Assembly: GCA_028688525.1 (NCBI GenBank)
Contig: JAQTYA010000022.1
Coordinates: forward strand, 1 to 36,836
Source: Methylococcus sp.
Lineage (GTDB): Bacteria; Pseudomonadota; Gammaproteobacteria; Methylococcales; Methylococcaceae
Direction of reading: 5' to 3'
Length of the DNA stretch: 36,836 nucleotides
Shown here one piece after another: positions 15,646-23,826 of this stretch. Under the pieces are notes generated by a model. The model was not told where the DNA came from. It searched no databases and saw only the letters and a list, made by a program, of their open reading frames with translations. How positions within the stretch are numbered: position 1 is the stretch's first letter; each line of letters begins with the position of its first letter. Both the position numbers and the translations under genes were made by a program.

Positions 15646-18600
15646 TTAACCGCACATTTTCATGTTGCTATGCCATGACATGGGCGGAACGCAGACGGTC
15701 AGCGCCACCATCTGGCTGGCATGTCCGCCTTGCGCATCCTGCGCGATGACGAGGAAAGTAAACACTGGAACATTGGCGGCGTTGCTAGTCATCCACGAAA
15801 TCAAACCGCTGGCAGGATCGATCGTCATACCTGCGGGTTGTCCGCTCAGGCTGAAAGTCAGCGGCAGTTTGGCGGCGTCGGTAGCGGTGACTTGGTAGGT
15901 GTAGACCTGGCCCGAGTTGATGCCTTCCACGCTGGGCGTGGAGGTTATGGCGACCCCTTCGGAGCTCGTCTTGCACGCACCGCTTTTCTTGACCGCATCC
16001 CAATACCAGAACTGGCCGGATGGGCATTCCAGTGTGACGATGACGGCTTGCGTGGCTTTGCCGCCTCTGCCGTCGTCGACCTTCACCGTGTAAGGGAACT
16101 GGAGCGGCGGGTTCTGGACGGCCGAGAACATCGTCATTGCAAAGTTGCCGGTCACCGTCCCAGTTATCGGGTCGATGCCGATAAGGCCGGAGTCGGTATC
16201 GAGAGAGTAGGCCAATACGTCACCGTCCGGGTCGCTGGCCGTGGTGGTATAGGTATAAGGCTGTCCCAGGATTGCAGTCATGACGGGCGCCGAAGTGATG
16301 GCCGGATCGTGATTGGTCAAAGGCGTGCCAGCGCTGGTCGGCACCTTGACGAAGCTTCGCTCCAGGCTATGGCAGCGGTCGCAGCCGATAGCTTCGCCGG
16401 CTTTCCACTTGGCCTTTTTGCCATTCTTAACGACGAACTCCCGGTCCACCGGCGTCTTTGACAAGCGAGTGCCGTTGTGGTCCGCGCCATGGCAAGCGGC
16501 GCACTGGTCTTCGCCGAACCGTCCCGGCGACTGGGCGACATTGTCGTGCCAGCCGCCCCAGGTGCTGCCGTCGGAGATCGGTGCGGTATCTGCGTCGGCT
16601 TTGGACCACCAATTGGGATCGTTGACCGGGTGCATGTTGTGCGGCCCCCCCAATACGCCTGAATCGGCCGGCAGACCGCTGTAGGTACCGCCGTCCAGGT
16701 TTGCGAACTGGGCGAAGGCGTCCTTGCTGTGGCAGACGTTACACTCGAGGACTGCCCCGGTATGTCCCTGCAACTGGAGCGCCGTGACGTTGTCGTTGGC
16801 GTTCGGGTCGCGGTTGGGCCAGACCGAGTGAGCTGCGCCGTGGCAGGCCGCGCAAGGCACGTTGCCGTGGCTGTCCTTTCCGTAGCGGAAAAGCGGTGCG
16901 TCGACCTGGGTCTGGATGGTCAAATCCAGCATGCTGTCGGTTACCGGGTCGTAAGGCATGTAATACGTCGGCATCGCAAGCTTGAAGTTTTGCACGGGCG
17001 CGGCCGAGAAACGGGCCGAATTCGGCTGGTTGCGATCGATAGGGCGGGTGGTCGCCGACAGATCGTCGTCCTCGAATGCCCGTTTCATGACGCCGGCGCT
17101 GTAAAAGCCGTTGGCGCCGTCTTTGCCGGCATTGCCATCGCCTATGTGACAGGAGCCGCAGTCCGGTTCGTCGAACCAAATGACCCTATAGTCCGTCAAT
17201 TCGGTCGAGCCTAGCTTGTCCTTATGGTTCAGATAGTCCTTGGGAAAGGCTTCGCCGACCGCAAGCATGTCCCCGTGGCAGTCGTAGCAGGTTCTGCCTG
17301 CGGTATACATGCGGTCGCGGTATTGTTGCTCGCGGTGTCCGGCGTGGCATTGGAGGCAGTTGGCTTCCATGGGGAGCGCATTGCCGTTTTCGTCGAGCAC
17401 GGGGAACAAACTCTTGGCGTTTCGGCCCTTGGCTTTCCAATCCCAGCGGACGAACCGGCCATTGGAGTCGCGGACGATGTCGGACTTGTTCTCGTTCCAT
17501 TGCAATTCTCCGTGCATGCGGTGCATCGCCACGGAATAGTTGGGGTTATAGCCTTGGCTGGCCGTGTTGAAATCATCCATGATCCACCAGCCTTCGTCGA
17601 AGCTGCTCGAGTCGGCGCCCATGGCGGAGTTGTGGCAGCCGATGCAGCGGAGCGGAGCGTCGACCCGGGTTTTGCCATTGTCGTCCATGTCTCCGTGTAG
17701 GATGAAGGACAAATGTCCGGTGGCGTTGTAGTACGTATGCAGGCTGGAATAGTTTTGCATTGCGGCATATTCCTGATCCCACAAGCTGTCGCTCGTGGCC
17801 TCGAAGAACAGGGGTTTGTCGCTGGGCGTTTTGTTTTCGGGCGAATGGGTGCGTACCCTAATCTGGCCGCTGGCGCTGGAGCCGTAGGCTGCGGGCGTGA
17901 AAGGTGCGTTGGGATTGGCGCCGATCTTGCCTTTCAGGTGGCAGCTTGCGCATTTGAAATCGTGGCTCGCCGTGACTACGCCGTCAGTGGCGGTCGCTAC
18001 TTGATTGCCTTGGGTGGCTTGCACGCGCAGCAGCGGATAGGGGTTGACCCTCCCGCTGTCGTCCACGTCGGTGTAAGGCAGCAGTTTGGCCATGAACGAC
18101 TTTTCGGTCGCGTCGAAATTGCTAAACGGCTGCGGCTGATTTTCCGTGTAGGGGTTGTCTTTGCCCGGCATGAAGCTGCCCGTGAGCTTGTTAGCCTTGC
18201 CCCGTCCGATGATGTTGCCTTCGTCCGGGTAAGGGTTCGCCGGTTCTGGCAGACCGCTGAAGGGATACGTCGAGCCGAACGCCGCCCAATAGGAGGAGAT
18301 GTAATAGTCCGGGGATTTTTCGGCGTCGGGGCGACCCTGCCACTTCTCCCACATATCGGTTTTCTGGACCGTTGCGCTCATCAGCGGCGATGCCTCGCGG
18401 ATGTTGGCATTCAAAGGCCAGTTCTGGCTGGTGGAGTTGATCGATTCGGTACCGGCTGGATCGGCAGGATTCGATGCCGCGGAATACCTGAGCTGGATCT
18501 GATCCGAGCCGACTAGCGCTGGCTTCAGCCCCTTTTTGTAGACCACCGCGTTGACGTTATGGATTGTCGGCGACATGGAGTTATAGGCGTTTGGCAGGAG

Positions 18601-19425
18601 CCGGTTGTCGCTGTCGCTCTGCATGGTCCATTGTTCGTAGGGCAGCACGACGAGGTCGTTGGCAGCGCCGTCCAGTTCCCCTCCCAATTTCGGAGCAGTT
18701 TGTTCCGATACTTTGGCGGGAAGGCCGCTTGGGGGCGAACCTATAACAATTTCTACCGCGTCTTCGCACCGCCGATTCTGAGCATCCGTTGCGCTGAACC
18801 GCACCCGGTAACGGCTGTTGTCGCGCACGAATTGGACGGCGGTTTTTTCCGTGTCGGGCCGTTTGTAGATTGCAGGATTGCTTCCGGGCACGATTTCACC
18901 CATCGAGCCGCCAGCGAAATCCCATTCCAATTTCAGCGGCCCCGCATTCTCGTCTTTCAATTTTGCGGTCGCTTCGAACTGCACGTCCTGACGAGCGTTG
19001 AATGCCGCTCCCCGGCTGGGTGTGACAATCGCGCATCGCGGTGCTTTGGCGCAGCTCTTGTTGGGGGCGCCGTTGACAGCCTTGGTTTCGCTGCCGCCAC
19101 CTGCTTCTACCCGCACCGAGCACAGTAGTTCGGGCCGGTCGTCCTGCACTGCGAATACGAACTTGCGGCTGGCATCTGCGGTTCCGGAGGCCAACAGGCG
19201 GGCGCTGGAGTCGTAGACCGAAACGGCATCGCCTTCTGCGCAGCTCGGGCAGCGGCCTTTGACGGTCAGTAGGCCGTGCGCGGCGGACCAAGCGGCCTTG
19301 GCGATGTGGATATTGCCGCTGGCCTGGGCTGAGCCGGGCAGAAACAGGGAAAGTGCGAGTAAACAGACGCCGGTTAAAGCGCTTAGGCTCGGTGGCTTAA
19401 CTGAGCGAACAAGGGGTGATGCCAT
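15646..19425 (-). CDS. Secreted nonahaem c-type cytochrome A with PKD and Ig-like domains
   Basis: This 1259-residue protein has a signal peptide (cut near SAQA-SGN). It continues with HIAKAAWSAA and a CPSC module shared by all four copies, then a PKD-like domain (about 125-230). Nine CxxCH haem sites lie between residues 492 and 1019: CASCH, CIGCH, CLQCH, CYDCH, CGSCH, CAACH, CNVCH, CAACH and CDRCH. Two Ig/cadherin-like repeats of the He_PIG kind follow (SGLIGIDPITGTVTGNF and PAGMTIDPASGLISW). The tail is CVPPMSWHSNMKMCG. Covalent haem attachment requires export and Ccm maturation, so it is periplasmic or on the cell surface. The Ig-like tail suggests surface exposure. Extracellular or outer-membrane electron transfer is the likely role; partners are unknown. 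AAGGAG precedes the ATG and a sigma-54 promoter lies 80 bp upstream. Confidence 0.92.
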   Translation of the reverse strand: MASPLVRSVKPPSLSALTGVCLLALSLFLPGSAQASGNIHIAKAAWSAAHGLLTVKGRCPSCAEGDAVSVYDSSARLLASGTADASRKFVFAVQDDRPELLCSVRVEAGGGSETKAVNGAPNKSCAKAPRCAIVTPSRGAAFNARQDVQFEATAKLKDENAGPLKLEWDFAGGSMGEIVPGSNPAIYKRPDTEKTAVQFVRDNSRYRVRFSATDAQNRRCEDAVEIVIGSPPSGLPAKVSEQTAPKLGGELDGAANDLVVLPYEQWTMQSDSDNRLLPNAYNSMSPTIHNVNAVVYKKGLKPALVGSDQIQLRYSAASNPADPAGTESINSTSQNWPLNANIREASPLMSATVQKTDMWEKWQGRPDAEKSPDYYISSYWAAFGSTYPFSGLPEPANPYPDEGNIIGRGKANKLTGSFMPGKDNPYTENQPQPFSNFDATEKSFMAKLLPYTDVDDSGRVNPYPLLRVQATQGNQVATATDGVVTASHDFKCASCHLKGKIGANPNAPFTPAAYGSSASGQIRVRTHSPENKTPSDKPLFFEATSDSLWDQEYAAMQNYSSLHTYYNATGHLSFILHGDMDDNGKTRVDAPLRCIGCHNSAMGADSSSFDEGWWIMDDFNTASQGYNPNYSVAMHRMHGELQWNENKSDIVRDSNGRFVRWDWKAKGRNAKSLFPVLDENGNALPMEANCLQCHAGHREQQYRDRMYTAGRTCYDCHGDMLAVGEAFPKDYLNHKDKLGSTELTDYRVIWFDEPDCGSCHIGDGNAGKDGANGFYSAGVMKRAFEDDDLSATTRPIDRNQPNSARFSAAPVQNFKLAMPTYYMPYDPVTDSMLDLTIQTQVDAPLFRYGKDSHGNVPCAACHGAAHSVWPNRDPNANDNVTALQLQGHTGAVLECNVCHSKDAFAQFANLDGGTYSGLPADSGVLGGPHNMHPVNDPNWWSKADADTAPISDGSTWGGWHDNVAQSPGRFGEDQCAACHGADHNGTRLSKTPVDREFVVKNGKKAKWKAGEAIGCDRCHSLERSFVKVPTSAGTPLTNHDPAITSAPVMTAILGQPYTYTTTASDPDGDVLAYSLDTDSGLIGIDPITGTVTGNFAMTMFSAVQNPPLQFPYTVKVDDGRGGKATQAVIVTLECPSGQFWYWDAVKKSGACKTSSEGVAITSTPSVEGINSGQVYTYQVTATDAAKLPLTFSLSGQPAGMTIDPASGLISWMTSNAANVPVFTFLVIAQDAQGGHASQMVALTVCVPPMSWHSNMKMCG

Positions 19426-19621
19426 CGCGGGCTCCTTAATTAATATTGTTGTTGTTTAAGAGGACGCTCTGCGTCATTTTGACGCAGGCACGGTGCCATA
19501 AGCCGCAAACCCTGTGCCAGTCTAAGTTTTTGAAATAGCTAAGCAGAGACTGCCAGTTTCCAACTAGCTGTTATTCCGCCTGTCGCAGGGGTTTCGGGGT
19601 GGAAAATAATTTCAAGAACTT
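19132..19621. repeat. Near-identical repeat, copy 1 (5' end and promoter of cytochrome A)
   Basis: About 490 bp covering the first 98 codons of gene A and 196 bp of its upstream region match 23136-23625 with only scattered differences. The match includes signal peptide, ribosome binding site, leader and sigma-54 promoter. Weaker similarity continues to about 19740. It is evidence of recent duplication or gene conversion between units A and B. Confidence 0.85.
19505..19519 (-). promoter_or_regulatory. Sigma-54 (-24/-12) promoter of cytochrome A
   Basis: Minus-strand TGGCACAGGGTTTGC matches the sigma-54 consensus TGGCACRNNNNTTGC at every defined position, with the required GG-N10-GC spacing. 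The start of transcription would fall near 19493, leaving a leader of about 68 bases before the ATG at 19425. Confidence 0.8.
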
Positions 19622-19712
19622 GTGGTGAGGGTTGATGGCGGGAGGAAGTAGCGCTGGATGTGAGGGATAACGCGCAGCATGCGGGGGATTTCCCTAGATT
19701 GCTGAAGGACGA

Positions 19713-19802
19713 AAGGCCGGAATGCGGCGAATTGCGAGTTGTAATCCGCTGCATCCGGCCTTCGTGTAGCAGTTAAGGGGCCGTTACGCCAGGCGCAACG
19801 GC
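19713..19802. terminator. Double hairpin after cytochrome B
   Basis: AAGGCCGG-ATGCGGCG (from 19713) pairs with CGCTGCATCCGGCCTT (ending 19762). A second stem pairs GCCGTT (from 19780) with AACGGC (ending 19802), with GCC/GGC pairing inside. Same order and sequence type as the other three cytochrome 3' ends. Confidence 0.65.
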
Positions 19803-19817
19803 TCTTGCCGGGCTAGG

Positions 19818-22800
19818 TTACATGCACATGCCCCCCATTCCGTCGCTCCAAGTGGTTCCGGTGGGGCACACGTAGGCTGTGACCTGCTGGAACCCATAAT
19901 TGCCCTGGGCGTCCGTCGCGGTGACCCTGAACTTGCCTGAAGTCCACTCCGAAGTCGTCCAGCTGATGAGACCGCTGTTGGCGTTGATGCTCATGCCGCT
20001 GGGTTCGCCGCTGAGGCTGTAAGTCAGCGGCAAGCTCTTCGCGTCGGTGGCCATCACCTGGTAGCTGTAGCTTTTGCCCGAAACCACCACGGTAGTCGGC
20101 GGGGTCGAGGTGATTGTGACGCCCGATGAGATGACCACACAGGAGCCTGAAGTTCCCGACCAGATCCAAGTCTGGTTCGAGGGGCAGCCGAGTGTCACGG
20201 TTACCGCCTGCGTTGCTACGCCGCTCTTGCCGTCGCTTACGTTCACAGTGAAAGGAATGCTGAACGGTGTACTGGTGATGGACGAAAACTGGCTTAGGGT
20301 CCAGTTGGCCGTTACCTTCCCTTGGGCATCGATGCTCATCCCCGAAGTTACGTCGCTCAGTCGGTAGCCGAGTGTATCGCCGTCCGCGTCGCCGGCCATG
20401 ACCTGATAGCTATAGGTCTCGCCTAAGATCGCGTTGGTTGGCGCGCTCGAATTAATAATCGGGCTGTGGTTGCCCGAGTTGCCATCCCCTCCGCTGCCGC
20501 CGCCATTGCCGGACGGACCGCCGACAAAGCTTTTTTCCAGGCTGTGGCAGCGGTCGCAGCCGATGGCTTCGCCGGCTTTCCACTTGGCCTTTTTGCCATT
20601 CTTAACGATGAACTCCCGGTCCACCGGTGTCTTCGACAAGCGCGTTCCCTTGTGGTCCTCGCCGTGGCAGGCGGCACATTGGTCTTTTCCGTTCAAGTCC
20701 GGCTGATGGAACATGTTGTCGTGCCAGCCGCCATAGGTGGTTCCGTCGGAGATGGGCGTACTGTCGCCATCCGCTTTCGCCCACCAGTTGGAATCATTGA
20801 CCGGGTGCATGCCATGCGGCCCGCCCAGGATGCCGGAATCGGCCGGAAGCCCTTCGGCCTTCTGCATCGTCTCGCCTGCGTCCAGGCCAGCGAGTTCGGA
20901 GAAGGCATCCTTGGTATGGCAGACCTGGCATTCCAGGATCGGCCCGGTATAGCCCTGTAATTGCAGGGCCGTCACGTTGTCGTTGGCCTTGGGGTCGCGG
21001 TTCGGCCACAGCGCATGGCCGGGGCCGTGGCAGGCTGCGCAGGCCAGATTGGCGTGGCTGTCGCGGCTATGGCGGAATGCCGTAGACGTATAATCTTTCA
21101 GCGGCATCGGCGGCGGCTCTTGGTTCCAGTTTCCGGTGCGGATCTGGACGGTAGTGGGCCGCACGGCGAAGCGGCTGGACTTCGGCGATAGAGGCGTGGC
21201 GGAGGGGTCATTGGAGTCGTAGGCCCGTTTTGCCACAGACTCAGCACCGTTGCCGCTGTGGCAGGAACCGCAGTTGGGTTGGTCCAGCCATTCCTGGCGG
21301 TGTTTGCCGTCCGGCTGCGCCAGCAATTGCGAGACCGCCAACATGTCGCCATGGCAGTCGGCGCACTTGAGGCCCACCGTGTAATGGTGGTCGCGGTAGA
21401 GCTGTTCGCGCTGGCCGTCGTGGCAGCGCAGGCAGTTGTCTTCCATGGGCCGGTCGCCGTCGATGGGAAACAGGGTGTTCGGGTTGGCGCCGACAGTCAG
21501 CGTGGGCGGGTTCTGGTTGCCCGGATCGCCCCACAGCAGCGCGTTGCCATTTTCGTCGCGCAGCAGCTTGCCCTGGGCGTCCTGTTGCAAGCGCCCGTGC
21601 CAGCCATGCATGGATTTCGACAGTGGCGGATAGGAACCGCCCGGCGCGTAATTCAGCGGCTCCTCGATCATAGGCTGAAATACGTTGAATTCCGCTGCGA
21701 CAGTGGAGTTGTGATGGGCGTAGCAGGCATGCTTCATGCCCCCCAGGAGCGCATTGTCGATTCCGTTTTTGGGGTCATTGGGGTCGTCGCCCCAGCTCTT
21801 CCACCACGCCATCATGGTGTACCAAGTGTGCAGGGCGCCGATGTTGAGCTGGGTCGCTTTTTCCAAGGCGGGGATATCGCTGCCCTTGGGGTCGTAATAG
21901 CTGGGAAGCTGGGCTTCCGGCATCTGGTAGTTGAAATCGCTGGGTTTGCGTTGGACATCCGGGTCAGCGCCGATACCGCCTTTCAGATGACATTCACGGC
22001 AATGGAAGTCCTTGGCTGCGCCCACTACAGCATCGGCGTTTGCCAAAACCTGACCGCTGGCTTTGTCTTGAGCTTCCACCCGGAACAGGGGGTAGTTATT
22101 GACGCGTCCCTGGTCGTCGATGTTGGTCACAGGCACTGCTTCCGCAGTAAACTGTTCGAGGCCATCCAGGAAGGCACTGGTCTCCTGGGGGTTGTTCGCG
22201 GCGTAGGCATTGCCGAAGCCCGGCATCCGCCGGCCCTGGCCAGTGGCTGAGGCACCGCCCGTATATTCCCCGCTTACCTCCACGTTATGCCGCGAGGCCT
22301 TGCCCTGGTCGTCCGGTACCGGCGGGCTGACCCAGACATCGCCATCGAAGGTGCTGCCCTCCAATACCAGCCACCAGATACCGAAATCGATCGGTGCGGG
22401 CCGGGTGCCATGGTCGCCCCACAGGTCGGTCTTGAATAAGGCAGCGTCGCCAGCCCCGCTGCCGAGCGGCCAGTTGCGGCTGCTGGAATTGATCGAACCG
22501 GCGCCCACCGGATCGGTAGGGCTGGACGCAGCCGAATAGCGCACGGCGATTTCGGCATCGGTGAGGATGGCTGGCTTTTTGCTGCCCTTGCCGCCTTTGC
22601 GGACGACCTGGGCGTTCAGATTGTTGATGGCGTTCCAGGGATAGATCGTGTCGTAGGTGGGATAGCCGCCTTGCATCCCCATGTCGTTGAAGGGCAGGAC
22701 GACTGTGTCTGCGGTTAAAGCCGCCCCTAGCTTCGGGGCAGTTTGTTCCTCGACTTTGGCTGGCAGGCCTGCCGGTGGTGTCCCCACCGTCACTGTGACC

Positions 22801-23429
22801 TGATCTTCGCAATAGCGCTTCATACCATCCCAAGCGGTGAAACGGATACGGTAGCGGCTATTGTCACGCTCGAATGCAGTCTGTCCTTCCGTAGCGTACA
22901 AACGTTTCGCGCCTCCGCCGAAGTCCCATTCCACTCTCAGCGGTGTTGCGTGCTTATCTTTTAGTTTGGCTGTCGCGCTGACCGAAAAAGTTTCATGGGC
23001 GGCGAGCGTTGCTCCTTCTGTCGGGACCAGTATTTGGCACTGCGGCGCCTTAGCGCAGTTTTTGTCGGGGGTTCCTTTGACGATTTTGCTCGCGGTATCG
23101 CCGGCTGCTTTCACGCGTATAGAACAAAGAAGGTCCGGCCGGTCGTCCTGCACAGCGAAGACGAACTTGCGGCTGGCATCTGCGGTCCCGGAGGCCAACA
23201 GGCGGGCGCTGGAGTCGTAGACCGAAACGGCATCGCCTTCCGCGCAGCTCGGGCAGCGGCCTTTGACGGTCAGTAGGCCGTGCGCGGCGGACCAAGCGGC
23301 CTTGGCGATGTGGATATTGCCGCTGGCCTGGGCTGAGGGGGGCAGAAACAGGGAAAGTGCGAGTAAACAGACGCCGGTTAAAGCGCTTAGGCTCGGTGGC
23401 TTAACCGAGCGAACAAGGGGTGATGCCAT
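19818..23429 (-). CDS. Secreted multihaem c-type cytochrome B with PKD and Ig-like domains (eight canonical haem sites)
   Basis: This 1203-residue paralogue of A has an almost identical signal peptide and N-terminal CPSC module. A PKD-like domain comes next, then eight canonical haem motifs beginning at C477: CRECH, CLRCH, CADCH, CGSCH, CAACH, CQVCH, CAACH and CDRCH. At the place of the second haem site of the paralogues it has CYAHH (21711-21725), in which the second Cys is replaced by His, so that haem is probably absent or attached abnormally. A Gly/Asn-rich linker leads to two Ig-like repeats (DVTSGMSIDAQGKVTANW and PSGMSINANSGLISW) and the tail CPTGTTWSDGMGGMCM. The central region (residues about 240-500) diverges most from A, C and D, so it may differ in partner or redox properties. 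Confidence 0.92.
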   Translation of the reverse strand: MASPLVRSVKPPSLSALTGVCLLALSLFLPPSAQASGNIHIAKAAWSAAHGLLTVKGRCPSCAEGDAVSVYDSSARLLASGTADASRKFVFAVQDDRPDLLCSIRVKAAGDTASKIVKGTPDKNCAKAPQCQILVPTEGATLAAHETFSVSATAKLKDKHATPLRVEWDFGGGAKRLYATEGQTAFERDNSRYRIRFTAWDGMKRYCEDQVTVTVGTPPAGLPAKVEEQTAPKLGAALTADTVVLPFNDMGMQGGYPTYDTIYPWNAINNLNAQVVRKGGKGSKKPAILTDAEIAVRYSAASSPTDPVGAGSINSSSRNWPLGSGAGDAALFKTDLWGDHGTRPAPIDFGIWWLVLEGSTFDGDVWVSPPVPDDQGKASRHNVEVSGEYTGGASATGQGRRMPGFGNAYAANNPQETSAFLDGLEQFTAEAVPVTNIDDQGRVNNYPLFRVEAQDKASGQVLANADAVVGAAKDFHCRECHLKGGIGADPDVQRKPSDFNYQMPEAQLPSYYDPKGSDIPALEKATQLNIGALHTWYTMMAWWKSWGDDPNDPKNGIDNALLGGMKHACYAHHNSTVAAEFNVFQPMIEEPLNYAPGGSYPPLSKSMHGWHGRLQQDAQGKLLRDENGNALLWGDPGNQNPPTLTVGANPNTLFPIDGDRPMEDNCLRCHDGQREQLYRDHHYTVGLKCADCHGDMLAVSQLLAQPDGKHRQEWLDQPNCGSCHSGNGAESVAKRAYDSNDPSATPLSPKSSRFAVRPTTVQIRTGNWNQEPPPMPLKDYTSTAFRHSRDSHANLACAACHGPGHALWPNRDPKANDNVTALQLQGYTGPILECQVCHTKDAFSELAGLDAGETMQKAEGLPADSGILGGPHGMHPVNDSNWWAKADGDSTPISDGTTYGGWHDNMFHQPDLNGKDQCAACHGEDHKGTRLSKTPVDREFIVKNGKKAKWKAGEAIGCDRCHSLEKSFVGGPSGNGGGSGGDGNSGNHSPIINSSAPTNAILGETYSYQVMAGDADGDTLGYRLSDVTSGMSIDAQGKVTANWTLSQFSSITSTPFSIPFTVNVSDGKSGVATQAVTVTLGCPSNQTWIWSGTSGSCVVISSGVTITSTPPTTVVVSGKSYSYQVMATDAKSLPLTYSLSGEPSGMSINANSGLISWTTSEWTSGKFRVTATDAQGNYGFQQVTAYVCPTGTTWSDGMGGMCM

Positions 23430-23625
23430 GGCGGGCTCCTTAATTGATATTGTTGTTGTTTAAGAGGATGCTCTGCGACATTTTGACGCAGCCACGGCGC
23501 CATACGCCGCAAACCCTGTGCCAGTCTAAGTTTTTGAAATAGCTAAGCAGAGACTGCCAGTTTCCAACTAGCTGTTATTCCGCCTGTCGCAGGGGTTTCG
23601 GGGTGGAAAATAATTTCAAGAACTT
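23136..23625. repeat. Near-identical repeat, copy 2 (5' end and promoter of cytochrome B)
   Basis: Partner of 19132-19621, offset 4004 bp. The shared part includes the whole sigma-54 promoter, so A and B should respond to the same signals. Confidence 0.85.
23509..23523 (-). promoter_or_regulatory. Sigma-54 (-24/-12) promoter of cytochrome B
   Basis: Identical to the promoter of copy A (TGGCACAGGGTTTGC on the minus strand), 80 bp upstream of the ATG at 23429. Confidence 0.8.
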
Positions 23626-23715
23626 GCGATGAGGGTTGATGGCGGCAAGAAATATCGCTGGATGTGCGTGATAGTGCCCAGTATGCGGGGGATTTCCCTC
23701 GATTGCTGAGGGAAG

Positions 23716-23812
23716 AAAGGCCGGACTGCGGCGGAGTCGACATTTGTGTTCCGCCGCATATAGCCTTTATAGATGATGAGATAGCGAGCCATCAGGTTCG
23801 GCCTGAGGGCTC
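23716..23812. terminator. Double hairpin after cytochrome C
   Basis: AAAGGC...TGCGGCGGA (from 23716) pairs with TCCGCCGCA...GCCTTT (ending 23768). A second stem pairs GAGCC-TCAGG (from 23786) with CCTGA-GGCTC (ending 23812). TTTT follows the second stem on the plus strand. The stem sequence differs from the other copies but the pairing is kept, which supports a functional RNA structure. Confidence 0.65.
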
Positions 23813-23826
23813 TTTTCGCGGTCGGG

